From contig NC_057926.1 in the NCBI RefSeq assembly GCF_018873765.1, forward strand, positions 54,573,378 through 54,637,377: 64,000 nt of DNA, given 5' to 3'. This DNA is from Telopea speciosissima. Its lineage: Eukaryota > Streptophyta > Magnoliopsida > Proteales > Proteaceae. Positions within the stretch are counted from its first letter, which is position 1. The number at the start of each line of letters is the position of its first letter. Made by a program: the position numbers and the translations under genes. The notes under the pieces were generated by a model. The model saw only the letters and a program-made list of their open reading frames with translations. It was not told the origin of the DNA and did not search any database. This document shows positions 47,233-60,700 of this stretch, one piece after another.

Positions 47233-50057
47233 AAAAAGAGAATTACTTGACAAGAACCTTGCAATAAAAATAAAAAAACAATACCCTCTGTCAGTCTAGC
47301 ACGACGAGCAATTTATGAGAGCATGGCCAATCTGATAGCAAGGACCTACCCTACAATAATCGGTATCACAATTAGATGATCAGTAGCAATCAACTTGAGA
47401 CACCTCATTGGGTCCAAGATACAACATCTGATCCCCATGGCGTTGGACAGTATGAAACAATCTCATTGCCACTGGACCCCATGTAACTGCAGGGATTCCC
47501 AAGCAGAAGAATTTTCCATGTGTCGATTGATAATCAAGCTCTAGAAAGAGGAATTAATGGTGATCCTGGAGGGTAGTTGGAGATGTTTTTTTCATTTTAA
47601 TTTTTCCATCCCCTTATCCTACAATTAGTTGGCTCCTTGAAGGTACACTATTATTTCCTTGATAAACAAGGACAAAAATTTATGAGCCAAAGAGGGTACG
47701 ATGGCATTTTTTATTTATCAGTCTCTTCCTTACAAAATTTTTGTCGCTTTCAATTCTGACATCGTTCAATACCCCTTCAATCCTTCACATGGGAGCTGAA
47801 ATGACCACTTACCCACGCATCTCATTGGTACCCTCTACCTAAAAAAACATCTCATGCTAATGTATTTGGGTGAATCTATTTCAAAGATAAAATTTTAACT
47901 CTAAATAAATAAGGAATGTACCTCAAAGTTGGATAAAATAAAAAAATTAAAACGTGTTATATACTTTGGGAGAGGGTTGGGTATGTTGCCAGCTTTCGGA
48001 AAGCTAGCGGCATACACCAATCGTGGGGTTAGATAAAGAAGGCCAAAGAGGCCTTTTCCAATAGGGGAGGAGATAGGATGACCCATGTTGAACACCTTAT
48101 CTGCGATCCAGTCTTTTCCCATATATTTTATACTCTTGTGTCACTTCATTTCGTAGTTTGGAATTGAAAATTTATTCTTATCAAAATTTTTTTTTTTTGT
48201 TGAAAATTTAGCAATGAAATAGAAATGTAGTAATCTTCATATAGAGATTGACCCATGTACCATACATAATATTTACCATGTAGGGTAAAATTTTATGTAC
48301 AAGCTAAACACCAAACATAATATTTACCCTCATCTGTTTTGTCATATCAAGGTAAATAAGGATAAAGTTAGAAATATCAAAATCTTAAACAAAATGTCAT
48401 AAGGGCAAAGTTAGAAACAATATAGCAAGAGAGATGCAAGGTACTCAAACAAACCTAACTAATAAGGGCAAAGTTAGTATAAATGCTGTCTTTGTAGCTC
48501 ATCAGCTATTGGCTAGGTTAGGTGATAGTAATATATCCTGTCCTGAACTTATGAAGTAATATGTAATAATGTAGAGTCTTTTTAAAATATATTTAATATC
48601 ACCCTAACACAAAAAAAAAAAAAAAAAAAGGATAAATTATACTTAGGTACATAATATTTAGAGAAAGTATGCCTCAGGTATCTCACAATTGATATATCAT
48701 GTTAGGAGTACTGATCTTTTTTTCATATATTTAATTTTGCTCATACCACCACCTCTTGAAATTTCTTCAGATGAACGGGGAGGTGGTTTGACGAAAGAAA
48801 AGGATATATATATAAAGGTAAATGTGTCAACTGATTTGTATGGTTTAGTTTCGGTTTGTTACTAGGCCAACCCAAAACCAAGCTGTTAAGAAAATTTGGG
48901 TTATAATTCGGTTTCTTATTGGTTTATAATTGGACTACTGACAAGTACTATCCAGTTTTCAGTTTTACTTGTATAAATAAGGAACTCAATGGGAAAATTA
49001 TTATTACTTTTTTTTTGGGGGGGGTTTCGATTTCTTATCAGTTTACTATTGGACTAGTCTTTTTATCAGGTTCCATTCTCTTTTTCGGTTTCAACCAGTC
49101 TAATTTGGTTTCAATTTCTACTAGTTCCATAAAACCTCAACCCCAAACTAAATTAATATGGGCTAAAGCGATCAGTTTTGATTGGTCAAACCGATTTGGA
49201 CTGAATTTTGATTCCTTTATATTTAAGTTTATTTGATTTGATTTATTTTTTTCTCCCTTGTTTCTCTCTCTTTCCCTCTCTACAGGTGAGTGTTGCGGCC
49301 AATCTACCAAAGAAGGAGAGGGAAAAAGTATCGTCAAACATAATTAATATGTATAGGTAAAATTAGAAATATGAAAAAAATGTTAGATACCTTAAATAAA
49401 ATATTTTGGAAACCTGATGTACCTCAAACTTAATATATCAAAAGTGGAGGTATATTAGAAGGAATTTCTGTAAATGTTATATATCCTAGGTGTAAATGTG
49501 TAATTAATCAAAAAAATTAATTAATTAATATTCATTTGGTTTTTATTTTTTCAATTATATTTTAGGGTATTTTAAGTTGACTTGAAAGTCTTAAAATCAC
49601 TCCAAACCAAACATTCACGTTGGGAGTTTGAATGTTTGATACATCCACCCCTCCCGCTGCCAAACTTGACCAATGAAAGTTTGATGAAGGAATTGGATTC
49701 ATCGAAAGAGGCAAAGCAAATCTGAATCCTCGCTCTCTTCCCGAGTCAAAAAAAGGAAACAGAGGCAGAGAAAATTAGCTCTTATCTGTCGTTTGGGCCA
49801 GCCTTTTTTTTGAAGGCGGTGAGAATAGCCAAACACTACTTCAAAATGTATGTGGACACAACGCTCGAAACAATAATAATACAACTACTTAGTTTTTTGG
49901 TAATAAAATAATACAACTACAAGGTCCGCCATCCAATCAACCAAATTAGAAAAAGGTCCACGATCCAAAGCGTTGCCCCGTTGCATGTGAAAGTTCGTTT
50001 GGTTGTACACAAATAATCATTTTCGAAAAAGGAAATATCTTTGATATTCTGAACTTA
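47233..50057. other. Intergenic, no gene found
   Basis: AT-rich with long homopolymer runs. The stretch 48826-49220 is rich in ggttt/cggtttc repeats typical of decayed hAT-type elements. No coding sequence with homology was recognised. Confidence 0.45.
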
Positions 50058-50066
50058 AAAAATATT

Positions 50067-50596
50067 GGCCAAAAGGTAGCAGTGCTTGAGCACTGCCATT
50101 CTAAAATAGTACTAGCAATGTGACATTTAATATCAGCCATTGATCTTCATCAAGGTTAATCCTAATCATTGATTGCTTTATAAGCCTTTAACCTATTACT
50201 TTCTGTTACAATGGCAACGGGTTAACTCATCTTCTATCAAATGTGAAGGAGCGAAGTGGAGATGGTGTGCAGAGGCGGGTCAGAGATGAAACAAATAGAA
50301 GACACAAGAGGATGGCGCTGAGTTCTTCTCATCTTCATCAACATGGGCAACGGAGACGATGACTCCCATTCGACCTTCTAATTAAACCCCAAAATTGTGA
50401 AAAGAAACCATTAAATTCTTTTGATTAAACCTCAAAATTTTGGAAAGAAACCATTAAATTCTTCTAAGATTAAAGCCCAAATTTTCCGATGGAGTTTGAG
50501 TTCTTAATATCACTTCTAATTTCAATTTCCGAATTTCCGAGAGAGAGAGTTGAAGAGTGGAGATATGGATCATGGAAGAAAGAGAGAAACGTTACC

Positions 50597-50634
<38 letters not shown>

Positions 50635-51203
50635 AGTGAAGAGTTTTTCTCTGATCGATCCAAATCTAACCTAAGTAATTTTTCCTAATCTTTACTCTTC
50701 ACGAGACACTACAAATTCCGGCGACGTTGCCGGTAGTGCAAGACCAAAAGGAAATCGAAGAGAGAGTGCAGACTTGAGGGCGAGAGAGAAAGTAGAAGAA
50801 GACGAAGGGAGGGTGGAGAATGATACACACTCGCTTCTCTCTCTCTGTTCCCCAATTGATGCCCTAATTTGCTTTAAATTAATCGTTGGAAAAGTACACC
50901 AGGACTTTGATTGTGTTGGAGATGTCTTCACTCAGGTTGCGATGGAACCCAAGGAAAAGAGGGTTACTGCTTGGGTTCCTTGATAGGGATGGTCAGAGGT
51001 TGTGCTTGGGTCAGTCGATGACGCTATGGCAACATTGCTGTTTTGATATGAGATTGGGAAGCCGACGACCTATGTCAATATTGCAGGGGTGCAGCGGGAT
51101 GGGAGGTTGCAGTAGCGGAGGGTTTTATTCATTGCAGCAACGGAGGTGTGTAGCAGAGCCTTCAACTAGCACCACCTTCATTCTGCTTTGACCTGCACAC
51201 CTT

Positions 51204-51237
<34 letters not shown>

Positions 51238-51370
51238 TCACCGTAACAGCCGGTTATAGGTTAATGGTAGAAAAGCAATGGATGGCTAGATTAATCTATA
51301 GTCATCAACGATTAAGATTAATATATAAATAGCAGCGCTCGCAAAGCTCAAGCGCTGCTACCACTCACCC
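50067..51370. mobile_element. Mutator-like element with gene-like interior (Pack-MULE candidate, 1,304 bp)
   Basis: Left end GGCCAAAAGGTAGCAGTGCT and right end (reverse complement) GGGTGAGTGGTAGCAGCGCT are inverted repeats that continue as related subterminal sequence (ctaatcattgattgc / cttttctaccattaacctat). Flanks AAAAATATT (50058-50066 and 51371-51379) are a perfect 9-bp duplication. The interior is GC-richer, with GA microsatellites (50602-50630, 51206-51236) and open stretches near 50489-51190 that match no family I know. No transposase. Confidence 0.8.
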
Positions 51371-51379
51371 AAAAATATT

Positions 51380-53557
51380 AGTATGAACCGGGACGGCCCA
51401 ATAAGCATCCAACGGTTGGGCTGCTTGGACGTATTGATTGAGCACATGTTGGGATGTGAGCCAACCAGCTTAACTATTGGATGCTTTATTAGACACTCAT
51501 TGAGAGATCTTCTCATTGGAGAGGATTTGGATCTGATTTTTCATTAGTTTCAGCGACATATCATGTCACAAGGTACATTGACAAACAATCAATCTAGTAG
51601 AAAATTGTTGGGTGGAAAAGATAAGCACATCATCCATGAGTGATTTAAAATCATAAAATATCACCACATTCTATTATAATGATTTACCCACTTTTAATCA
51701 TTTGTAATCGAAATAGATCACCCTATCTTAGGCCAAAACTAAGAGCCCGATTGGTAACGATTCTGTTTCAGAAATGTTGTTTTTAACCTTTTATCATTTT
51801 TTCTGTTTTTGTTTTGAATACACGTTTTCGGTCTCTAAAATGGTAAAAAAAAAACATCTGTAGAACTGTTTGGTAAAATCTATTCTGAAACATTTTTTAT
51901 CAAAATAATTAATTATTAGAAAAATACCATTAATTGATTGACTTACTTAAAATTAACAGGAAACATCCACCATGAACATGAATGGCACACCAAAATTACT
52001 GACAATATCGTCAATACCATCTCACACTAAATTTAAACCTAATGCCAAAAAAAATAAAATAAAATAAAAAATAAAAAATCATGCATATTTAGAACAATAG
52101 TAGTTCAAAACCTCAATAAACACAGATTTCCATAGTATATTTGAAACATATGAATGCCATCAATCTTCATTCTTGTTTAAGTCTAATTTGATCATTGTAT
52201 TGAGAACGTTTTTCAACATCTTTGTATGATCCTCTAACTCTTTAATTGCACATTCCAGATATCTTTTCATATAATATGATGAAGGAGAAGAAAACATAGA
52301 TGTCGATGTTTCCGAACATGGTGAAGTAGGCAGAGTATGTATTATGGAAGAGCCAGACGTTGCCTTATCTATCCATGCGAACATATCATAGCTACAGTTG
52401 TTAGCCTGTGGGACAATTAAACATAATTGTCTTACTTAAATATATATATATAATAAAAAAATAATGAAGTCTACTGGTTAAGAAGGAGAATAAATATTAT
52501 CCCATTGGATTGAGAATAACACCAAAAACATCGTCCATTGTTCGGAATTATTTTCGCAGTTTTAACCTTACATTGTTCCTACTCCACAATTACATAATCT
52601 CAGTTCGTCAATGCACATGAAAAAATCACAGTCGCCTAGATTATTTATTTCTAATCATTCTTGGGATTTATGTTAAAAAAACTTCAATTCAAATAAAAAA
52701 TTTATTAAACATTATTTTACAAAGCAAGGTGGTCATGTAACAACAACAACTACAAAAACTTATCATCCTCCAACTAACCTCATCCAAACTCAAAATGGCT
52801 TTGGAGATGATTTGGTATTCCCTTCTTGGACTACATGAATAAAAAACCCACAAGTCACTTAAATTTGGATGGTTAGTGAAGAAGTTACATATATGGTTTA
52901 GGGTTAGGTTTAGAAAACAAAAGTCCAAGGATAAGGTAATATTAGTAAATTAATGTCAGTTTATGAAGATTCTCAAATATTTGTTAATCTCCAGAGTAGG
53001 CCGGGGTAATCTCAAATTAATTTCAATTAATGATCCATATGATCTAGTGTATCATGAGGTTGAGCTTGATTATTCCAAGCGTGTAAAGCTAACTGGTAAG
53101 GAATTGCCAGGTTTTATAATTTGATCAAAAGGGTTGTCTTAAGAAATATTAATTAATTTGAGGTTTAGATGTTCTTGGATATCCTCTACTCAACTACCAA
53201 TGAATGTTGTAAAAGATATACCTAAACCCAACAGGAGCATTTTGGTCTGAAAACCCTTGCCTGGGATTAGCATTTCTCTGATTCCATAACATGGTAACAT
53301 ATATGGATCACACTCTTACCCAGATAATCATACCAGTGTTTCTAATTTTTAATTTTTTTTTTGATAAGAAAAAGAAGATTAGCAAAGCTTTTTGATGGAC
53401 TAAAGATCCATCCCTCCATTTTTCTCCCATATATATAATTCCATAACAAATCCTAGAAACTTTTAAGAAGTTATCAAACAACATAAATCCAAAGAATGAT
53501 CAGAAAGCAAGAAAATTTTCTTTGCCAAAAATTGAATCACAATACAACATAGATTTA
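51380..53557. other. Intergenic, no gene found
   Basis: AT-rich. A short minus-strand open stretch near 52160-52384 has no start context or family match. Nothing else is supportable. Confidence 0.45.
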
Positions 53558-53790
53558 TTAGCAAGCCCTTGAGCAGGAATAAGGACCCAAAAAATATTCA
53601 AACAGGGGACGATCTCTACAGAGCATGAAAATCATAAAATTATTTATGCCTAAAACCCAAGTAGGTGAAGGTATCGACTCTTCAATGAGCAAAAATGTCC
53701 TATTAGCAAGCCCTTGAGCAAGAATAAGTACCCAAAACAAATCAAACCTGGGACGATCTCTACAGAGCATGAAAATCATAAAATTAAGAG
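53558..53790. repeat. Direct repeat, about 86 bp, period 145 bp
   Basis: ttagcaagcccttgagca...cgatctctacagagcatgaaaatcataaaatta occurs twice, at 53558 and 53703, with a few differences. The spacer carries the non-repeated part. Confidence 0.8.
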
Positions 53791-54979
53791 TAAACATCTT
53801 GTACACCCCTTGAGGTTTGTCCTGTTGTCATGCTCCGCAATTTTTGAAACTTTACTTACAGATCTATAAACCTCATGGTGTGGGTTAGGTGTTAGTTTAA
53901 TAACGTAAAAGTCCAAAATAACCTTTCCACCTAAACACTCCAATTTTTTATTTTTTATTTTTTTATAATTTTTTTAACCCACGATTTGGTGGGACCCACT
54001 AATATCTCATCTTCTTCGTCATCTCCTTCTGCTAACACCAACCAAGTGAACCAATCGTAAACAGTAATATGCTGATTCAAAAACTTGACCCACCGTGTCC
54101 CAAACGCCAAACGCATTTCAATCTTAAACCATCAACTTCCCACAAAATCCACTCAATTAATCGATTAACCATGAGCAAATTTTCGCTATCAGCGTAAAAC
54201 CCACCGACATAGAGAAACGCTTGGTGATTCAGACGAAATCTACACCCTTCAAGCATGACTCCACGAGTTCAGCCTGATCGATAACCTTCTTCTCTTTCCC
54301 TTTTTTTATTATTTTTTATATATATTCAATGATGAATCCCTCCCATTTTTTATTTCAATCTTTATGATTCTTTCTAAACCTTTTCATAATTTTAACTTTT
54401 TATTCACTATTCCCTGTAACTTGCATCTCTAACGTTTTTCATTTTTCCCATTTCGTTGTTTGAAATCGAACTAGGGGAGTGGGATTGCAGGGAAGGGAAG
54501 AGGCAGGTACAGGAGAGTGAGGAAAGGGTGGTGGGGCGGCGTTGTGGGAGAAACAGAGGTCTGGCTGAGTGGATTTGCAGGGTAGCAAAGGGGGGAAGGG
54601 CGGTGGGGCAAGGGTGTGTGCTGGAGAAAAACGAAGAAGATGAAGACGTAGAGAATAAAAGATTGAAAAAATATGTAAAATGTTCATTTTTCTAAGCATT
54701 CGTGGGTCCCACTTTATTGTGGATTTAAAAAGGAAAAAAAAAAAGAGATAAGGGTATTTTGGCCATTTATAGATTTATGGCATGCTAACATCATCAGTTA
54801 ACCTGCTCACTCTAACGGAATGTGTATTCCGTCAATCCCATGGGTCTGGAAGTAAAGTTTAAAAAATCGTGAGGTCTTCATGACAATAGGACAAACCTTA
54901 GGGGGTATACAAGATGTTTATAACTAACCGGGATGTACATGACAATAGGACAAACCTCAGGGGATGTTCAAGATGTTTA
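53791..54979. mobile_element. Long-TIR DNA element with duplicated right end (Mutator-like, Pack-MULE candidate)
   Basis: The left end TAAACATCTTGTACACCCCT and the right end read in reverse complement (TAAACATCTTGTATACCCCC, ending at 54920) match over about 40 bp (both continue ggtttgtcct.ttgtcatg). A second copy of the right end finishes at 54979, giving a 59-bp tandem duplication of the terminus. The interior has a GC-rich minus-strand-coding-like stretch (54470-54640) and a partial reading AELVESCLKGVDF near 54240-54280. No clean 9-bp flanking duplication was found. Confidence 0.65.
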
Positions 54980-55219
54980 CAAGACATAACTTTGTCTACG
55001 GGGTACTTTGCCTCATAGTTTTCAATGTTTTGAGAAGTGTTCTAAGTCTCTTGTCATTGTAGATTGAGTACACCTGACTGTGTTCCAACATGACCCGGTA
55101 AGTGAATTCAACAATTACCAGAAGGGCCTACAAGACTGTTTCATCTTGGAGTTTGATTTATGTTTCTCGATTTGCGCCATGGGTGTCTACAGTCTTAAGG
55201 ATAGTGACCAATGGCACGA

Positions 55220-56985
55220 CTTAAACATGATTGTGGAAAGGGTTAGAGCAAAACTCTCTTCTTGGAAAGCAAACTTTCTCTCCTTTGCTGGAAGAAGAGT
55301 TATTATACAATCTGTCCTTGCTTCAACCCCTTCTTATCTCCTGTCTAGTTTCCTTTTTCCACAAAAAACTTGCAATGATCTGGATTCCATTTATCTTCAT
55401 TTTTGGAACAATGACTAGTCCTCTCGTGGGAAATGCCACTTAATCGATTGGGATACTGTCTGCAAACTTGTGAAGGATGGTGGCCTGGGGATTAGAAAGT
55501 CCTCCGTCCACAATCGGGCTCTTATTATGAAACTTGGTTGGAGACTCCTCTCTGAACCCTCTAGTCCTTGGACAAAGGTCCTCAAGGCTAAATACTTCCC
55601 CAAATCTTCTGTTTTTGACCCCAAAACTTTGATCAAAAGGGGTTCTTGGACTTGGAATAGCATTGTTATGGTTCTTCCAACCCTTAAATGTTTGGTCCAT
55701 CTCGTCATTGGGGATGGTAAAACAACCTCTTGGCTGCATGATCCTTGGATTCCATCTCCCACAGGTACGTTCTCAACACCTGATAGCCATACCATTTTAA
55801 ATTTACCTTTGTAGCTGATTTTATGACGAATATGCACTGGGATCGTGTTAAATTACAATCTTGTTTTCTTCCTTCAACTGTGCTTAACATTCTTAGGATT
55901 AATATCTCCCCAACTGAAGATATTTGGTGATGTTCTCTTACAAAGAATGGTCAATTCACTACCAAGATGGTAGCTTCTTACATCACCAATCCTGCCGCCT
56001 TGCCGCCATCTGTTTTCCAAGTGGTGGAAGTTTTTTTGGGGTCTTAATAGCCATCATCTTTTTAAAATGTTCTTTTGGCGTGTCTTACATGCAGGACTCT
56101 CTGTCAGAGCCTCTATTTCAAAATGGCTGCCAGTCGACCCTACATGTGTTTTCTGTGGTACTAATGATAAATCCATCTGGCATATTTCCTATCATGTGAT
56201 TGGACTAAGCGTGTTTGGACTTCTGGTCCTCTTGGATTCAGAACTGAGCATCTAACCGCCCCCATCTCTCATCCACCTGTGTGCTTGTTTGCTTAATTCT
56301 TCTACTATTGATAAATAGTCTTCTATTTGGGTTTTATCTATTTTTATTATTACCTGTTACTTCATTTGGGATGTAAGAAACAAAGTTAATTATTATGAGA
56401 GGATCATGGGCTGATCCCCTTCTCATTATTAAGAATGTACTTAAATGGACTGCTGATATGGATATTAGACCCCTGACAATGACAACTCCCACTATGGATC
56501 CTCTGCCATATGCTTCAGATCCTTTATCTTTGTATTTCCCTACTAACTCTGTTTTGAAATCACATGGTTTTTTGGTCGTAGGAATTTTTGAACCCGCTCT
56601 TAATTTAGCACAGTGGATCTTTAAACTTTTGATAGATGGGCAACATTTTCTAACAGTTGCAGGTGATATTCTAACACAGGACTTAAGAGAGGCTGAACTT
56701 TTTGGTCTTTTACAAGACTGGGAAAGGGCAAAGCAGGAGCGGATCAATATCACACATGTTTGGCTTTGCAACAAGGAACTCTATCAACTATTGAGTTTTC
56801 CTAATACCAAACCTATCCCCTGGAACCTTCTAAATACTTTTTTGATCTTGGCTGATGCTACTACAAACTTCTCAGATATAGCCTTTCACGACTGTACAGA
56901 TATGAAAGGCACTGTAGATACCCCGCTGTACTTTCTTCGCTAATTTTTAATAGATCGTTTCTTTTTCATAAAAAAAAAAAACAAA
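55220..56985 (+). mobile_element. L1-type LINE, 5'-truncated
   Basis: Starts at the C-terminal part of the reverse transcriptase (IVERVRAKLSSWKANFLSFAGRRVIIQSVLAS). It continues through GSWTWNSIVMVLPTLK and the zinc-knuckle block (FFWRVLHAGLSVRASISKW...CVFCGTNDKS, 56067-56190) to an RNase H-like region (56395-56943). It ends with a poly(A) run at 56969-56980. Several stops and frameshifts break it. It is related to, but clearly different from, the LINE at 30349. No target duplication was found with confidence. Confidence 0.88.
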
Positions 56986-57560
56986 TAAGGTTTTTGTTGC
57001 AATAGACGAGTTTGTGATTGGTGGTGAACACTACTACACTGCATTAATTCCAAATTGGTACATTTTAGGAGAGATAAGTCTGTCTCATATTATCATTGTT
57101 CTATGCATGTTTACTGGGTCTTGCTTTTTTGCTTGTTCTTCTAGTTTGCCATGGGGAAATAATTGATTATTTACCTTACATGTCCAAACAGGTATTCCTC
57201 AGGAGATCTCTATTATATATTTTGGACAGAACAAATTGAGAATCTTTAAAGGTTTAAAAAGAAAATGTCACAACAACGCTCTTGGTAGAGATGGTGTTGT
57301 ACATAAATTCTGTACACTGACAGACATGTTTATTATGTATAGAACAGAACTAAACATACCTTCCTAGAAAAGAAGGAAACAAGGTTGAGGTGAATGAGTG
57401 TATTTATCCATTCAGGTATATCTTTTAACCTTCCTTCTCTTCCCCAAAATTTAGCTATACAGATACAAGTTAACTGCTCTTGTAAAGAAGATTGCCCTAT
57501 ACTTAAATTTCCTTTATTATTATTATTATTATTTGACAAACTATCTGTTTTACTGTATTG

Positions 57561-57696
57561 AGACCAAGTGGTCACGGGTTTGAGTCTAGAAACAGCCTTT
57601 GTGCGAAAACAAGGGTAAGGCTGCGTATATTATGACCCCTTAAAGACCCTACAGTGGCGGGAGCCTCGTACACTGTGTTTGCCCTTTTTTACTTTA
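57561..57696 (+). mobile_element. Au-type SINE, 5'-truncated
   Basis: Contains the tRNA-derived box B context caagtggtcacgggtttgag, then aaacagcctttgtgcg, gggtaaggctgcgta, gcgggagcctcgtacactg and a terminal CCTTTTTT. This is the recognisable layout of plant Au SINEs. The box A end is missing. It lies about 40 bp beyond the stop codon of the phosphoglucomutase-like gene, in antisense orientation to that gene. Confidence 0.85.
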
Positions 57697-57734
57697 CTGA
57701 GCCTGTTTGTGCACTTGTATTGAAGAACCCCATC

Positions 57735-60700
57735 TCAACTTGTATAACCATTTCTTGCATACCTTTCAATTTGAGTGATGTCCAGGATTCTATCCATATC
57801 ACTAGCCAATAGGAACCTGAGGAAAGGTTGAAACAATCAAAGTGATGATTGCAGAATGAAGCATTTGTTTGAATCCAAATTTATATGGAATAGGATGGGT
57901 TAATGGCACATACTTATCGAGCAGAATTCTCGTCATGGATAAGCATCCCCCTTGAACTGATGATTGCATATTTACAGCAATGTTTGGATTATGAATACTC
58001 TGTCTTATGTGTACCCAACCATGCTCTCCATGTTCTTCATCTGAAACTTTAGCCCTACATGTTCACAACTTGAATTGTAAGGATTTTCCATGTTGAATGC
58101 TAAATAAAAACTTAAATAGAGATGAAGTTATATGTAATGTATATTTTCACCTGTACATTTGAGCATCAATGGCAGCCGGTGTATCGTTTGAGTCTACAAG
58201 GCAGCCCTCACTTACCCAACAGTCTCCACAGGAATCCAACTCCCATCCTGTGAGCCTTCCTTCCTACAAATAAAGAGGGGTTAATTACACTTTCTCAAAA
58301 TGGTGTATTAGATTAGTAAAGGGCCTGTACTATAATATTTCTTCTGTTCTGGTAATGTAGAATTGTAGATGCTGGTATTATCACACCCTTATTCACATTT
58401 TTTCTTCACAGAAGAGAAGTAACATATTGGGTCTACTGTCAACACTCTATAAGCTATATAAAGGCTTTTCTTCAGCTTGAACTAAAATATGTAAAATGGA
58501 ATGAGATTATGATTTGGCAGCAAATTAACTAGCAAGAACATAAGGGTAAGGAGTGGATCAACACCTCTACATAGTTTCTGAATTTCTCAACTGCCTCAGC
58601 ACCCTTTGCCTTTGCATATCTTGGCGCAGAAAGTATGTTCATCCGAAGCTCTACAGACTCAGCTGGATCTTCAAGTTCTTTTATAAGACTTCCAATTCCT
58701 TCATCTGAACCAGAAAGCTTCATGCGTACCATTTCAATTATGATCTTCACTACCATGTAAGCCCCTGCAAATAAGAATCATGGCAGGTCAAGAGCTATAG
58801 AGAACTAACCACAAGACCAAGGGTGTTTCCTGCATTGCATGATATGTGTTTGCTTTTTTTCCTCAAAGAGAACCAAATAGGAAAAGAAAGTGCATTAGAG
58901 TTACCATCATCAAGGAAGTGATTTTCTTTCAGAGCTCCATGTCCAGATGTTTCCATCATTAAATGTGCCTCAATGCCTTCCTTGTTTAGTTGAATGCCTT
59001 TGTCGATGACATTCCGATAGCCAACACGGTAGAGGCAGTGATGACCCCCTCTATTGGTGATGAATTGAGTAAGGGCCATGCTAGTACGAGCATCAGTGAC
59101 AATGGTAGTGCCAGGGTGTTCCTTCAAGACAATGGCTGCCATGAGAGCTATGAGCCTGTCTCCATTAATTGGGTTTCCCTTTTCATCAACTACACCGCTT
59201 CGATCAACATCAGTGTCAAAAACAATTCCAAGGTTTGCTGAGTTCTCCAATACTGAGGTTCTGGTGAGCGACATGGCAACCTTGTCCTCAGGATTTGGAA
59301 TGTGGTTAGGAAACATTCCATCTGGATTGAGGTTTAGAGAACCAAATGTATCTGCGCCGAGCTTGTCTAAAACGTCCCATGTAAAGAATCCTCCTGATCC
59401 ATTCCCAGCATTCACAATTATCTGCAAAAATTTAACTACAAGAAGAGTAAAAATCCTCAAACAGGGCCATTTCTTTAGCTCAATAGATTTCTTATTACGG
59501 ATTTGGGCACCCACTAGGTACTAGGATTCAGATCTACTGCCATAAAATGTTGATGAAGCTAAGAATATAAACCCACTGTAATTCATGGGTTGGATTCTAA
59601 TTTAAATCTCCAAACTCCAAAGCCCATCTTAGCTATTGAACTGAACTGGCCCACTATTATTCTGAAGGCCCAAGGCAATTCAAGTTGAAGCATGGCTCAA
59701 GTCTGTGCTTGAAGTTAAATAATTCTTGGGGAGAAGATTTCTCACGATGCCAAAGTGGGAAGGGTTTTCCACGCAACACCAACGGGTGGGCATCGATCCG
59801 TTTTTGTCAATAGGGGAAGAGGAGAGATAGTGTCAAAGAAGAAGAGAGACAGTGTGGATGTGTAATTTTGATTCCAAGGGATCTTATTCTTCAATTTTTT
59901 TCCCTACCCGTCATTTAAGGGCTACCCCAATATGCTTATATTGGAGTCATAATGTTCCTCCATGAAGGTTCTAATTGCCCTAGCAAAATCTTTTATGTTT
60001 GTTCAAAATTAGTTATTCTTGTAATGCTTTTCCACATGTAAGGGACTTAGCACAATCATTGCATAGGTTTAGATTAGTAGAAGGGTGTTGGCTAATGGGT
60101 CGTTTGATGGAGCCAAATACTGGAAGTGATCTTGTTAATGGGTAATGGGCTTTCCAGTTAACTACCTTAAAGTATAAAGTAATAGTTAAGGTGTGGACCT
60201 TATTACAATTATGTCATTTTTATGGGAGAGATAGTAATTATTCTTAATTATAGTATTGATCTCTGCTTTCGGTCTATAAATTAGTAGCAATGCCCATTAA
60301 TTGCTAACCCTTACTTTTGAATAGAAAGCAGACAAGACTAACTGAGAATACTAGAATCGTAGAGGATCATCTTCTTCAAACGATATGGATTCAAGTACGA
60401 GTTTCTTATTGAATCTCTAGTTTGTATTTTCATGTTCAATGATCCATCATGTTGATAGAGAGAAAGAGAGAAAGAGAGAAAGAGAGAGAGACCTGAAAAC
60501 CCTCAAGTGGAGTGTCATAATGAAGGGGATGGTTCACTCTTCCCTTGATTATGTCCCTCAGGTGCCCGGCGTATGCGCTCATGAAATCTACTCTCCTCGT
60601 AGGATTCACAGTCACCGACACCTTCATCATCCTATTGGCATACTTCCGTGCACCTCGTTCGCATAACTCCTCCACCACCGTCGCCGTCAATCCCCCCTTT

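Noticed and set aside
47901-48122. 73-residue minus-strand frame (MGKDWIADKVFNMGHP...)
   Set aside because: No family match, no exon neighbours, and AT-rich flanks without gene signals.
50489-50674. Arg/Glu-rich frame in the 50-kb Mutator-like element
   Set aside because: Produced by the GA microsatellite. Not evidence of a real protein.
59078-59524. 148-residue plus-strand frame opposite the mutase gene
   Set aside because: Antisense to a strongly conserved exon. The mutase reading explains the openness.
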